Shown: positions 18,201 to 27,355, counted from the first letter of the stretch. The stretch is 64,000 bases of DNA from Mucilaginibacter sp. PAMC 26640 (GCA_001596135.1 CP014773.1:4774001-4838000); one strand, 5' to 3'. Numbers and translations are program-made. The notes: a model not told the origin generated them from the sequence alone.

Positions 18201-19312
18201 TTGAAAACAACCGGTACCAATGGTAAGCGCGATGCATCGCGTGGTATGTTAAGCTTTTTTAGTAGACTGCCAAAAGTATACATCTGGTGATCATAGGCAT
18301 CCAGCACCTCTGTTTTTCTTTGTTTAAGATATGCACTGAAGCTTTGATCTCCTTTTGGATAGCTACGCAGGGCCAACAGATTTACACAGTGCCCAACTAA
18401 GCCATAGTTACCGGTGGCAGATTGCCCCGCTGCCGGCAGGCCCAAGATGATCTCTTCGTGGCCGGTGACCTGCTGTAAATAAACCTCAAAGGCGGCCATG
18501 AGTGTGGTTACGAAGCTGGTGCCCGCCTTCCGTGCCATTTGCTTTATTTCGGTAACTAAGTTGCCGTCCAATTTAAAATCTACCCGCTTACTTTTATAAG
18601 TACGCATTGCAGGCCGCGGATTATCGGTAGGCAGGTTCAGCAAATGCGAACTACCTTTGAACATATCTATCCAATACCTTTCCGTTTCGCGGCTTTCTTC
18701 GGTGACGGCTAGGGCGGTTTGTTCAATAGCGTACGCACTGTATTTTGGAGCGGGCGGCAAGTTTGGCCAATGCCCCTGTGCATAGTCTGAATAGAGTCTG
18801 CCCATTTCCTGCATCATCACACCAGTAGACCAGCCATCGCAAATAATATGATGCGCCACAAAAGTAATGTAGTGCTCCTCGCGGCTCAGCTTTAAAATGG
18901 CAGGTTTAAACAGCGGTCCGTTAACCAGGTCAAGCGGGGTAATAGCTATTTGCCGATTGTAATTTTCTATAAAAAGTTTGTTCTGCGCGTCGCTCTGCGA
19001 CGACAGATCATGGTAATCGATGTCTACCTGCGGGTTGTTGTAGACTATAAAATTTTGCCCATCGGCAGTAAAAACGGTACGCAAAGCCTCGTGCCGGTCG
19101 CTTAGTGCCTGCAACGCTTTAAACATGGCATCCTTGTCAAAAGGGCCGGTCAATAGTATGGATCCAGAGTCGTTATAGGCACAACTCGCGTCAGCACCGC
19201 CAATTAAGCACGATGTCCATATCTCTATCTGCGGCTCGGTAGCAGGAGCCATTAATAAGATCTCGGGGCCTGCGAATGGGTCAAATTCGACAGAACTTAC
19301 CTCATAGTTCAT
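15293..19312 (-). CDS. NRPS module C-A-T-TE, predicted glycine-activating
   Basis: This 1339-residue synthetase has a condensation domain at about 25-460 (AHHIICDGW, catalytic His near 155) and an adenylation domain at about 485-985 (YTSGSTGQPKG near 630; A10 NGKVDKKAL). A carrier domain follows (GGHSLIAV, Ser near 1022), then a thioesterase at about 1080-1339 (GFSFGG, Ser near 1152; GEHNTIF supplies the His). Pocket residues aligned by eye to GrsA read D-I-L-Q-I-G-V-I-W-K, close to the published glycine code DILQLGLIWK. It should condense the upstream acyl chain with glycine and release the product. The gene starts 25 bp after the hybrid synthetase. The N-terminal stretch EFDPFAGPEI precedes the C domain, as in homologues where it is fused to an aminotransferase. 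Confidence 0.93.
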   Translation of the reverse strand: MNYEVSSVEFDPFAGPEILLMAPATEPQIEIWTSCLIGGADASCAYNDSGSILLTGPFDKDAMFKALQALSDRHEALRTVFTADGQNFIVYNNPQVDIDYHDLSSQSDAQNKLFIENYNRQIAITPLDLVNGPLFKPAILKLSREEHYITFVAHHIICDGWSTGVMMQEMGRLYSDYAQGHWPNLPPAPKYSAYAIEQTALAVTEESRETERYWIDMFKGSSHLLNLPTDNPRPAMRTYKSKRVDFKLDGNLVTEIKQMARKAGTSFVTTLMAAFEVYLQQVTGHEEIILGLPAAGQSATGNYGLVGHCVNLLALRSYPKGDQSFSAYLKQRKTEVLDAYDHQMYTFGSLLKKLNIPRDASRLPLVPVVFNIDIGMDEGVHFYNIKHRYITTGREYENFEIFLNITDHKDALMLEWSYNTQIFHLATITRMMDEYEHLLRQVVNNPESLIGKLPVMRADELSRQLKAWNNTKVPYPKEKSLHQIISETAAANPSVTALKFNNETYSYKQLNEKANQLAAVLIEEGVLVGDKVAISLDRSAELVIGLLAIMKAGGIYIPLDPVFPINRINYMLEDSEAVILITSRQYLGKYESKARELLLDDIWVNLSSKPKTDPEVKVTGQDLLYVLYTSGSTGQPKGVQIAHHNVVNFLYSMQKVPGMTARDKLLAVTTISFDIAGLELFLPLISGAQIVLADSATAKDGMALLELIRKEKITVMQATPYTWRILLESGWEDENIKVICGGEALPMDLATRILARASSLWNVYGPTETTIWSTVKQVTADDTSITIGKPIDNTYIYILDKFQNQLAPGAAGEIHIGGEGVAKGYLDQPIMNYEKFVDDPFDDTPGALMYRTGDLGTYTPQGELIYLSRVDAQVKIRGYRIETGEIEFHLSKDPDLKQAVVIARPDNNGVDKLVAYVVFNDGFVCKDFNECMNYWRSELTGSVPEYMVPDNFIRVDEMPLTPNGKVDKKALAAIGPIATENDDAYVEPRTNIEQMVADIWKEYLGLDKVGVYDNFFKLGGHSLIAVQVMAKIERETGKRLPLAILFENSTVEKLSQILGMDGRSITWDSLVPVKPKGNKMPIYIVHGAGLNVLLFNTLASNMDPDQPVFGLQAKGLNGIDEPLNRIEDIAAHYISSIRAQNPNGPYALAGFSFGGIIAFEMARQMEALNLEVRMLAMFDTYAYRTPYYDSWLVNKYKRGKYLARRLWYSVTFQEGIGTTIKNRTKSVSRMFTRAMWRLKHGKEQQQVGFFGYSNKIDEMNDVAQRYYKIEPYEIAIELFRAEIKSFYLDDFEFMGWKPFALKGVNIHKIPGEHNTIFKPPNDKEFARILQECLNAANKK

Positions 19313-19337
19313 AATTGTGCCGTCCTAATTATACAAT

Positions 19338-22300
19338 TTATTTTACCTGCAAATATTTGCCTGGTTTGTTTTCATCAGCAATGAACCAACCTGGTTTGCC
19401 ATCTTTATCGCGGCCCAAACGGGCGCCTGGAACAGGCGGCGTGTTTGCGTTTGCCGGTGTAGGCTCTACCGTGGGGGAAACGGCAGTATTAACCGGCTGC
19501 GTTGCCTGCTGAGATGAAAAGAAATCAGCGGCAATCATCTCATCCATGCTTGATTCAAATGCTGCAATCATTATTTTTATATCATCTTCAGTATGGGCAT
19601 CGGTAATAAAGCACGGAAAGCCATCCAATATATGAATACCTTTCAAACGCATCAAGGTAAAGAAAAGCTCGCTGTATGGGATCTCCTCCAGGAACTTCAG
19701 GCGCCATAATGACCCAAAACCAACCACAGTTACCGGGAGATCTTCCTTGCGGCATTTGGCTTCCATCCCGTCGGTAAAAATCTTGGTCATTGCAGTAATC
19801 TTTTGCTGCAAAGCGGGCCCGCGATCCTTCATATGCTGTAACGATGCTTTTGCTGCCGCGAGGGCAAGCGGGTGCCTAACAAACGTACCGGCAAAGTAAG
19901 TTACCCCTACCTCGGGCACTGACAAATCACCGTACTGCCAGAAACCGCCATCAAGGGCATCCATATATTCTTTTGTGCCGCAAATAGCCCCTACCGGCAT
20001 GCCACCGCCAATTACTTTACCATAAGTGCCCATGTCGGCTTTCACACCAAAGATGGCCTGGGCGCCGCCCGGGTGCATACGAAAACCGCTGATCACCTCA
20101 TCAAATACCAATGCGATCTTTTCATCTGCGGTAATTACCCGCAATTTCTTCAAAAACTCCACCGGTTTAAATTCTGGCCGACGGCTTTGCACCGGCTCCA
20201 CCAAAACTGCAGCTATCTCATCTGCACGGTCTTTTATAATCTGCAGGGTTTCATCGGTACCATAATCCAAAATGAGCATCATCTGCACATTTTCTGAAAG
20301 GATACCAGATGCCGCAGGAACCGTTTTTAATTTCTTGGTGCTGCGCACAATCACCTCATCCATAATACCATGGTATGAGCCGCTAAACGCTACGATCAGC
20401 GACCTGCCGGTTACCGTACGGGCTACGCGCATAGCCCCTAATACCGCTTCGGAACCGGTATTGCAAAGAGCTGCACGTTCAAACTGGGTAAACTCGCAAA
20501 GCAGCTTACATACATCACCTGCCAGTTCATGCTGCGGGCCAATTTCGTATCCTTTTTCTATTTGCTCATATATGGCTCTTTTCAAAACCTCCGGCTGATA
20601 GCCCAGCATATTGGAGCCGAAACCATTCAGTGCATCGATGTATTCGTTACCGTCAACATCCCATACGCGGCTGCCTTTGGAGTGATTGACTACGATTGGA
20701 TAAACCAATTCCTTTGTCAAAGGGCGGAAACCGCTCACCACCCTCGGGTCGGCCATATATGGGCGATGCTGCTGGGTTTGCTCTTTGCTCTTCTTGGTTT
20801 TCTGGTTATAATCTCTGGTGAGTTTATCTATAAAAGCCTGTTGTTTGGTGCTGATACCTTCTACCTGCCGTTCAATACGAGCCGTAGCGCCAAAAGGTTT
20901 TTTCAGTTCTGCCAGTTCTTCTGCGGTAGTTTCGGGCTGCGGTTCCAGTTCCATACCCGGAGGCGCAACGCTTGGATGCGGTTCGTTAATTGGGTGCATT
21001 GGCGGCGGTGGCAGTACTACGGTTGCAGTACGCGCCTGCGGTGGCGCATAACCAACCGTTCCGCCCTGTAAGGTGGCTACCTGGCTGGCCAGTAATTGTA
21101 ATTGTTGGGCTATCATATGCAACGCCTGAGTGCTGCCATCGGCTTGTGGCATGGCATGAAACACGGGCTGCTGATGAGTTGGCTGTTGATAAACGGGCTG
21201 AGCGGCTGGTTTAGGAACAGCTGCCGCCTGTGCGGCCGGCTGAAATTTATCGGCCGGTAAAACGCTATCCAAATGCGTAGCCAGCAACTCTAAAGAATTG
21301 TATTCTTCAAATAACTTACGGAAGGTAACCGGTACGTTGAATTCTTTTTTAAGGTTGGTAGCTACCTGTGTAAGCAATAAGGAATCAAAGCCTATTTCAA
21401 TAAAGCTGGCATCACTGCTATCTACGTCAATCCCAGAGGTATCTTCAAATATTTCCTTCAATTTACTAATCAAAAGGTCTTTTCTAACTGGCATGTTTTG
21501 CGGTGTTTCTGTACGGTATGCTATTAATTGTTCTGTTGGGGCTTCAAATGGTGGCGCTAAATGGCTAAGCGGTGTTATGGGCTCTACCCATAACCGTTTC
21601 CGGTTAAATGCGTAGGTGGGCAGGTTGAGGCGCACACGGGTCTGGCCACTGTAAAATGCGCTCCAATCGGGGTCTATCCCGTTCATCCACAGTACACCCA
21701 ATGCATGCAGCGCAGAGCGATGGGGCAAATTACCTACCGCGCTATCAATACCGGGTATAGTTGTAATGTGTTTTGGGGATGCCTGTTGTTTAACCAGTGT
21801 GGAGAGCACATTACCGGGGCCAGCTTCCAGCATCACCCGTGTCTCATCTTCCGCAAGCAGGTTGGCAACATCGGCAAACCTTACGGTGCGGCGCACGTGC
21901 GTAGCCCAATAACTTGGGTCAAGAGCTTCCGCTTCGCTTAACCACTTGCCGGTGATCGTTGATATGATAGCCTTTACGGGCGGATTTAGCTTTACGGTTT
22001 TTACGACGGCTTCAAATGGTGCCACAATGCTATCCATCATGGCCGAGTGAAAGGCATGGCTGGTCTCCAGCAGGCGGGTAGCTACGTTTTGTCCTTTCAA
22101 TACTTCGGCAAATTTGGCAACCTCTGCTGTTGGCCCGGCAACTACCGTTGCATTTTTTGTATTAAGCACCGCAATAGATAAACCTTCGGGCAGCATGGCC
22201 TTAACAGCTGCCTCCGGCATCCGTACGGATAACATATCACCTCCTTCAGCTTCGCTTACCAATTTGGCGCGGGTGGCAACCAGTTTAACCGCGTCGGCAA

Positions 22301-25300
22301 GCGAAAAGATTCCCGCGAAATGTGCAGCGACAAATTCGCCTATGCTATGCCCGGTTAATATAGCCGGTACAATGCCCCAGCTCATCCATAATTTAGCCAT
22401 GGCGTAACTGGTGATGAATAGTGCAGGTTGGGTATAAAGAGTGTTTTTTAATTTTCCCGCCGCTGCTGTTTCATCTCCATCGGAAAACATTACGGATAGG
22501 ATATCCTTCTGAGCAGTACCTTTAAGCAGAGTGATACATTCGTCAACAGCATCCCGGTAGGCAGCTTCTTCCTGGTATAGATTGCGGCCCATGTTCACAA
22601 ACTGGGCACCCTGCCCGGGGAACATAAAGGCCACTTCCGTAGCCTTTGTGCTAAGTTTTTTATAATCGGTTTTGGGCGGGGTTACCGCCAATTTGCTAAG
22701 CAGTTCTTCTCTATTTTCTGCTATCGCGATGTATCGGTTAGCAAAGCCTGTGCGGGCAGTTTGTAGGGTGTAGGCCAGATCTGCCAGTGATACCGAGTTG
22801 TTTGCTTTGATCCATGCCGCTAATTTTTCACGGTACAATTCTGCGCTTTCTGCAGTTTTTGCCGACCATTGAACGAGATATGGCCCTTTACGGTCTCCGA
22901 ATATTTTGGCTTCCTGCGGGTATTCTTCTACTATTACGTGCACATTTGTGCCGCCTACGCCAAATGAACTTACACCAGCAATACGTTTTTTATCGGTGTC
23001 CCAGTTGGTGAGTGTGGTATTTACAAAAAATGGACTGTTCTCAAAATCGATATTCGGATTTGGACTGGTATGGTACAGCGATGCCGGGATTTGCTTATGG
23101 TAAAGCGCCAGCGTAGCTTTTATAAAACCCGCAACGCCTGCAGCGGCTACCAGGTGGCCCATATTGCTTTTTAACGAACCGATAGCGCAGTACTGGTTTC
23201 TACCCTGCGGACCAAAAGCCATGCGTAGGCCTTCAATTTCTATCGGATCGCCCAAAACAGTGGCCGTGCCGTGTGCTTCTATATAAGTAATATCTGCCGG
23301 GGATACTCCGGCATTTTGAATAGCCATGGCTATAGCGCCTGCCTGGCCGGTAGCATTTGGTGCAGTAAAGCTGCCCTTGCTGCCGCCATCATTATTCAAA
23401 CCCACGCCTTTAATTACGCCATAAATGGTGTCGCCATCCGCTTCTGCTTCTTCCAAGCTTTTTAACAGAACCACCCCTGCTCCATCGCTGAATATGGTGC
23501 CATCGGCTTCAGCATCAAACGACCTGCAATGCCCGTCGGCACTTAGCATAGTGCCTTCCTGGTAAAGGTGACCGCTGTTGATAGGCGAACTGATAGACAC
23601 GCCGCCGGCCAGTGCAGCATTGCACTGCCCGTTGCGGATGCTATCCACCGCCTGCGCGATGGCTAAAAGCGATGTTGAGCAGGCGGAGTGTACGCTCACG
23701 GCCGGGCCTTTCAAATCCAGTTCATAAGCCACACGGGTGGCAATGTAATCCTTCTCATTTAAAGTGCTTACCAAAAAACCACCAACCTTATCAATCAACT
23801 GGCGGTTCGGTATTACATTGTTGATGTAATAGGTATTATTTCCACAGCCGGCGAAAAGGCCAACCGTGCCAGAATATTGCGATGGCAAGTGCCCTGTAGT
23901 TTCCAGGGCCTCCCAAACCAACTCTAAAAATATGCGCTGCTGCGGATCCATTAATTCGGCTACGCGCGGGCTTAAGCCAAAAAACGCCGCATCAAATTCA
24001 TCCGCAGCGTCTACAACGCCACGGGCCTTTACATAGTTTGGCGCGTAGCGCACCGCAGGCGGAATAGAGTGATCGAGTTCCTCATCTGTAAAAAACCTGA
24101 TGGTCTCGCGGCCCTCTTTCAGCAACTGCCAAAACTCTTCTATAGTATTGGCACCCGGGAAACGCCCTGCCATACCGATCACGGCAATATCACCGTTCCC
24201 GGTTTTTACCTTTAATTTTGGCAATTGGGCCTCGGTAGATTTTCCGGCAGATCCATCTAAATGTGCGGAAATCCCCGCTATCGTTGGGAACTGATAAAGC
24301 TTGGTTATCGGTAAATCAATACTAAACTGCTTTTTTAAAGCAGCAACGGTTTTTAGACCAAGTAAGGAGTTACCACCCAGCTCAAAAAAATTATCATCTA
24401 TACCTATCTTCTCCAATTGCAGCAGTTCCATCCATATACCGGTGAGGTATTTCTGGGTAGTGGTTGCTGCAGGTTTGTATAAAGTTGCCAGCTCGGGTCG
24501 TTTCAGATCGGGTTTCGGCAGATTGTTCCGGTCTACTTTACCGCTGCTGGTTTTGGGCAGTTCTGTCATCCATACAAAGGCAGATGGCATCATAAACTCG
24601 GGCAACTTTTCTTCAATACTATCCCTAACCCTGGCAGTGGTGATTTTACCATGTGCAGCAACCAGATAGGCAACCAATCGCTTGTCGCCGGGGTTATCTT
24701 CCCGGGCAATCACTACAGATTGCTGGATACCGTCCAACTGGTTCAGCAACACTTCTATCTCCCCTATCTCTACCCGGTTGCCGCGAATTTTGACCTGGGT
24801 ATCTTTGCGTCCCTGGTAGGCTGTATTGCCATCAGACAGGAAACGGCAAAGATCACCACTGCGATAAATGCGGATTGTTTTGCCATTGTGTTCCCAATTA
24901 ACAAATTTCTCAGCGGTAAGTTCCGGCCGGTTCAAATAACCAAAGGCCAGGTTGATGCCGCTGATACATAATTCACCTACCTCACCGTCTGGCACCAAAT
25001 GAAGGTTTTCGTCAAGAATAAAATTCTCGGTATTATCTATTGCCTTACCAATACTGGGCAGCAGCGGCCATGTTTCAGGTGGGCCTTCCAGGCGTAGCGT
25101 AGTGCTATCTACACTTGCCTCAGTTGGGCCGTACATGTTATAAAAAACACAGTTGGGCAGCGCCTGAAAAAACCGCATGATTTGCGGCGTTATCTTCAAC
25201 TGCTCGCCCGCCGTGATCACTTCTTGTAGGAAAGGAGGATAAAACTGCTCAGCATCCGCTATCTCAGTAATGTATTGCAGGGCTACAAATGGCACATCGA

Positions 25301-26045
25301 TCCGGTTTACCTTTTCAGCATCAATAAATCTGATCAGTTTTACAGGGTCGATGCGGATTTCGTCTTCTATCAGCACCAGCGTACCACCAAGGCAAAGTGT
25401 TTCGAAAATTTCCATCACCGATGCATCGAACACCAACGGGGAAAACTGAAGAATTTTAACGCCCGGCTTAGCTAAAGGCGAAATGCGGCTGTAGTAAGAT
25501 ACCAGATTGGCTACCCCTTCATGACCTACGCACACCCCTTTTGGTTTACCGGTAGAGCCGGAAGTATAAATGATATACGCAACCTTGGTACGGATATTTT
25601 CGGTTTGAGCAACCGGGATTGCATGTTTCTCATCTGACGCGATCACCGAAAGCGGCAGATATTTAAATAATGGCGTTTGAGCGGAAACGGCTAAAATCGT
25701 ATCGATGCCAGAATCCTCGATGATCTGCTCCAGGCGTTCGGCGGGGTAACCCGGGTCAAGCGGCAAATATGCTTTACCTGCCTTTAAAATAGCCAGGATA
25801 CTGGTTATGGTCTCAATAGATCGGTGTGAACTTACCCCAATTACCAGCGATGCGGGCGCCTGGCTTATGATAGCTTTCGAAAGGGCATCGGCCGCGGCAT
25901 TTAAAGCAGCATAAGAAACTTGTCTTCCGAGGAACTGAACAGCAATTACATCAGGTGTTACCTGTGCCTGCTTTTCAAATAAGCGATGTAGAAACACATC
26001 GTCTGCTAATTCCCGGGTGTAAATATGATCAGTAAGTATGTTCAT
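19338..26045 (-). CDS. Hybrid NRPS-PKS: A-T-KS-AT-ACP-aminotransferase
   Basis: ATG 26045 gives about 2235 residues; the frame extends to a TTG at 26090. Domain order: adenylation at 1-515 (YTSGSTGKPKG), carrier (GGNSLLGL, Ser near 560), ketosynthase at 615-1040 (Cys near 789 in HSACSTSLL; EAHGTATVLGDP), acyltransferase (GHSIGE, Ser near 1234; HAFH, the malonyl signature), ACP (GFDSLLL, Ser near 1555), a Pro/Gln-rich linker at about 1590-1720, and a class III PLP aminotransferase at about 1745-2170 (Lys near 2010 in GTYGKVIGGG). No condensation, ketoreductase or dehydratase domain is present, so it is a loading module. The adenylation pocket reads D-A-M-D-I-A-M-V-D-K; acidic residues at 278 and 331 match the arginine code DVADVGAIDK. 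Predicted chemistry: a basic amino acid is loaded, extended with malonate, and its beta-keto group transaminated. Confidence 0.93.
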   Translation of the reverse strand: MNILTDHIYTRELADDVFLHRLFEKQAQVTPDVIAVQFLGRQVSYAALNAAADALSKAIISQAPASLVIGVSSHRSIETITSILAILKAGKAYLPLDPGYPAERLEQIIEDSGIDTILAVSAQTPLFKYLPLSVIASDEKHAIPVAQTENIRTKVAYIIYTSGSTGKPKGVCVGHEGVANLVSYYSRISPLAKPGVKILQFSPLVFDASVMEIFETLCLGGTLVLIEDEIRIDPVKLIRFIDAEKVNRIDVPFVALQYITEIADAEQFYPPFLQEVITAGEQLKITPQIMRFFQALPNCVFYNMYGPTEASVDSTTLRLEGPPETWPLLPSIGKAIDNTENFILDENLHLVPDGEVGELCISGINLAFGYLNRPELTAEKFVNWEHNGKTIRIYRSGDLCRFLSDGNTAYQGRKDTQVKIRGNRVEIGEIEVLLNQLDGIQQSVVIAREDNPGDKRLVAYLVAAHGKITTARVRDSIEEKLPEFMMPSAFVWMTELPKTSSGKVDRNNLPKPDLKRPELATLYKPAATTTQKYLTGIWMELLQLEKIGIDDNFFELGGNSLLGLKTVAALKKQFSIDLPITKLYQFPTIAGISAHLDGSAGKSTEAQLPKLKVKTGNGDIAVIGMAGRFPGANTIEEFWQLLKEGRETIRFFTDEELDHSIPPAVRYAPNYVKARGVVDAADEFDAAFFGLSPRVAELMDPQQRIFLELVWEALETTGHLPSQYSGTVGLFAGCGNNTYYINNVIPNRQLIDKVGGFLVSTLNEKDYIATRVAYELDLKGPAVSVHSACSTSLLAIAQAVDSIRNGQCNAALAGGVSISSPINSGHLYQEGTMLSADGHCRSFDAEADGTIFSDGAGVVLLKSLEEAEADGDTIYGVIKGVGLNNDGGSKGSFTAPNATGQAGAIAMAIQNAGVSPADITYIEAHGTATVLGDPIEIEGLRMAFGPQGRNQYCAIGSLKSNMGHLVAAAGVAGFIKATLALYHKQIPASLYHTSPNPNIDFENSPFFVNTTLTNWDTDKKRIAGVSSFGVGGTNVHVIVEEYPQEAKIFGDRKGPYLVQWSAKTAESAELYREKLAAWIKANNSVSLADLAYTLQTARTGFANRYIAIAENREELLSKLAVTPPKTDYKKLSTKATEVAFMFPGQGAQFVNMGRNLYQEEAAYRDAVDECITLLKGTAQKDILSVMFSDGDETAAAGKLKNTLYTQPALFITSYAMAKLWMSWGIVPAILTGHSIGEFVAAHFAGIFSLADAVKLVATRAKLVSEAEGGDMLSVRMPEAAVKAMLPEGLSIAVLNTKNATVVAGPTAEVAKFAEVLKGQNVATRLLETSHAFHSAMMDSIVAPFEAVVKTVKLNPPVKAIISTITGKWLSEAEALDPSYWATHVRRTVRFADVANLLAEDETRVMLEAGPGNVLSTLVKQQASPKHITTIPGIDSAVGNLPHRSALHALGVLWMNGIDPDWSAFYSGQTRVRLNLPTYAFNRKRLWVEPITPLSHLAPPFEAPTEQLIAYRTETPQNMPVRKDLLISKLKEIFEDTSGIDVDSSDASFIEIGFDSLLLTQVATNLKKEFNVPVTFRKLFEEYNSLELLATHLDSVLPADKFQPAAQAAAVPKPAAQPVYQQPTHQQPVFHAMPQADGSTQALHMIAQQLQLLASQVATLQGGTVGYAPPQARTATVVLPPPPMHPINEPHPSVAPPGMELEPQPETTAEELAELKKPFGATARIERQVEGISTKQQAFIDKLTRDYNQKTKKSKEQTQQHRPYMADPRVVSGFRPLTKELVYPIVVNHSKGSRVWDVDGNEYIDALNGFGSNMLGYQPEVLKRAIYEQIEKGYEIGPQHELAGDVCKLLCEFTQFERAALCNTGSEAVLGAMRVARTVTGRSLIVAFSGSYHGIMDEVIVRSTKKLKTVPAASGILSENVQMMLILDYGTDETLQIIKDRADEIAAVLVEPVQSRRPEFKPVEFLKKLRVITADEKIALVFDEVISGFRMHPGGAQAIFGVKADMGTYGKVIGGGMPVGAICGTKEYMDALDGGFWQYGDLSVPEVGVTYFAGTFVRHPLALAAAKASLQHMKDRGPALQQKITAMTKIFTDGMEAKCRKEDLPVTVVGFGSLWRLKFLEEIPYSELFFTLMRLKGIHILDGFPCFITDAHTEDDIKIMIAAFESSMDEMIAADFFSSQQATQPVNTAVSPTVEPTPANANTPPVPGARLGRDKDGKPGWFIADENKPGKYLQVK

Positions 26046-26505
26046 TAGGCTGGTTAGGAAGGCTGCCCGAAAGCAGTCTTTTTTTATCAATACCGGTAAT
26101 TTATTTTTAAAAACGGGTTTAAGTTAAAAAAATTTACGGTTGCCCTGATCATATGAAATCTGTTTTTTTTATTTATTTTTCATTATTGGTGATTATTATC
26201 GTCGTATTAAGCTATACTCAATATGGTTTAATCGACATGTAAAAATACAGGTAACTTATGAGAGAGTTAACCAAAAATTAAATAGCAAAGGAGCGATTTG
26301 TTTGTAGAAATAGTTTAGAAGAGTTTCAACCAGAGTTGGCAATTGCACATTAATAGGCCATACTTCTGGCTTACTAACGGCTTTATAGCATTATTTTAGG
26401 CTACCGGGGTGGTTATAAATTTGGTTCAGGGCTCATTGGTATAGACTTTACCGGCCTGCAGAGGTAGTAAGAACAAGAGTAAGTATTTTGGTTTATTATT
26501 TTCGG
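26046..26505. other. Intergenic region upstream of the NRPS-PKS operon
   Basis: This AT-rich stretch should carry the operon promoter. Just before the NRPS-PKS start (26065-26084) an imperfect hairpin occurs, with CTGC/GCAG core arms, in the mRNA leader. On the plus strand, ATG 26153 to TAA 26242 could encode a 29-residue hydrophobic peptide (MKSVFFIYFSLLVIIIVVLS and 9 more). It has no supporting signals and may be chance. No protein-coding gene is supported in 26243-26505. Confidence 0.4.
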
Positions 26506-26847
26506 CTATGGGAAAGTAATATCATTAGGTTGTGAAGCAACTATTTCCGGGCGGTTCTTATGCATTTCAAACACGCCGGTAACGCAAAGTCGCTTGCCCT
26601 TTAAATTAACCCAATCCAGCACAAGCTTGTTCCCTTTTACCGCGATGGTGTATTTTTGATTTGGATAGTTGCCTCCCATATTAATAAGCGTTAAGGTATC
26701 GCTAAAAATTTTTATGGAGGCAACAGTATCGCAGAGTGTTTTTGTCTTGCCTAGGTTATTTTTAAATTCTACGGCATTAAATGTTTGGGCATTCACTTTA
26801 AAAGCAAAGGCACACACAAGCAGCAAAATAAATAGTGATTTTTTCAT
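26506..26847 (-). CDS. Small secreted hypothetical protein
   Basis: ATG 26847 gives 113 residues beginning with a good signal peptide (MKKSLFILLLVCAFAFKVNA, cleavage before QTF). The five extra upstream residues from 26862 are disregarded. The mature part is about 93 residues, beta-rich, with Cys residues near CDTVASIK and KRLCVTGVFE that could form a disulfide. It resembles no family that I can name. It is probably periplasmic. It stands alone. Confidence 0.55.
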   Translation of the reverse strand: MKKSLFILLLVCAFAFKVNAQTFNAVEFKNNLGKTKTLCDTVASIKIFSDTLTLINMGGNYPNQKYTIAVKGNKLVLDWVNLKGKRLCVTGVFEMHKNRPEIVASQPNDITFP

Positions 26848-26926
26848 GGCAATATAGGTCACATCTTTAAGTAAAGGACGTTAAGGTTAGATTGAACAAA
26901 TATGTATTTTAATTGATTAAGCCTAT

Positions 26927-27355
26927 TTAATCACTGTAATTTTCGGTATATTTTTTAAAATTGGTAAGGATTGCCTGCCAACCTTGTTGCTGCATTTCCG
27001 CAGAGTGCGTATTTTCCGGATCAAAGGTCTCTTCAATTTTGGTGGCGCCGTCGCTTTCGGTAAAAATAATTTCGACCTGTCGCCCATCAGCCAGTTCGTA
27101 GGCAATCTTTTTATGTTCTTCTACCGCAGTATAGGTTCCTCCAAATTCAAAACTCGCACTTCCGTCTTTCGCAGCCATTGATGATAAAAAACTACCACCT
27201 ACACGTAAATCGTTTTCGGTTTTTGGGGTATGCCAGTCATCAGATGCGTTGTTCCAATGTACAATATGTTCAGGCTTAGTCCAAAGCTCCCAAACTTTGC
27301 CGAGCGGAGCGTTAATATCTGTGTTTACCGTGATTTTTTCTTTAGTTTCTGACAT
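26927..27355 (-). CDS. SRPBCC / AHSA1-domain protein
   Basis: The 142-residue protein begins with KITVNTDINAPLGKVWELWTKPEHIVHWN, shown here only as its key features: the Pro-Leu-Gly turn, the VWELWT helix and HIVHWN. Later ELADGRQVEIIFTE and the C-terminal helix EMQQQGWQAILTNFKKYTE are typical of AHSA1-like (activator of Hsp90 ATPase homologue) SRPBCC proteins. These hydrophobic-pocket proteins bind ligands or act in stress responses, with function rarely known. It is a single gene with no operon partners. The 299 bp to the next gene hold nothing recognised. Confidence 0.82.
   Translation of the reverse strand: MSETKEKITVNTDINAPLGKVWELWTKPEHIVHWNNASDDWHTPKTENDLRVGGSFLSSMAAKDGSASFEFGGTYTAVEEHKKIAYELADGRQVEIIFTESDGATKIEETFDPENTHSAEMQQQGWQAILTNFKKYTENYSD

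Noticed and set aside
15293..26045. Link to TAN-1057-type beta-homoarginine dipeptide antibiotics made by a Bacteroidota strain
   Set aside because: The predicted chemistry gives a beta,gamma-diamino acid and a glycine, not beta-homoarginine; there are no genes for the amidinourea part.
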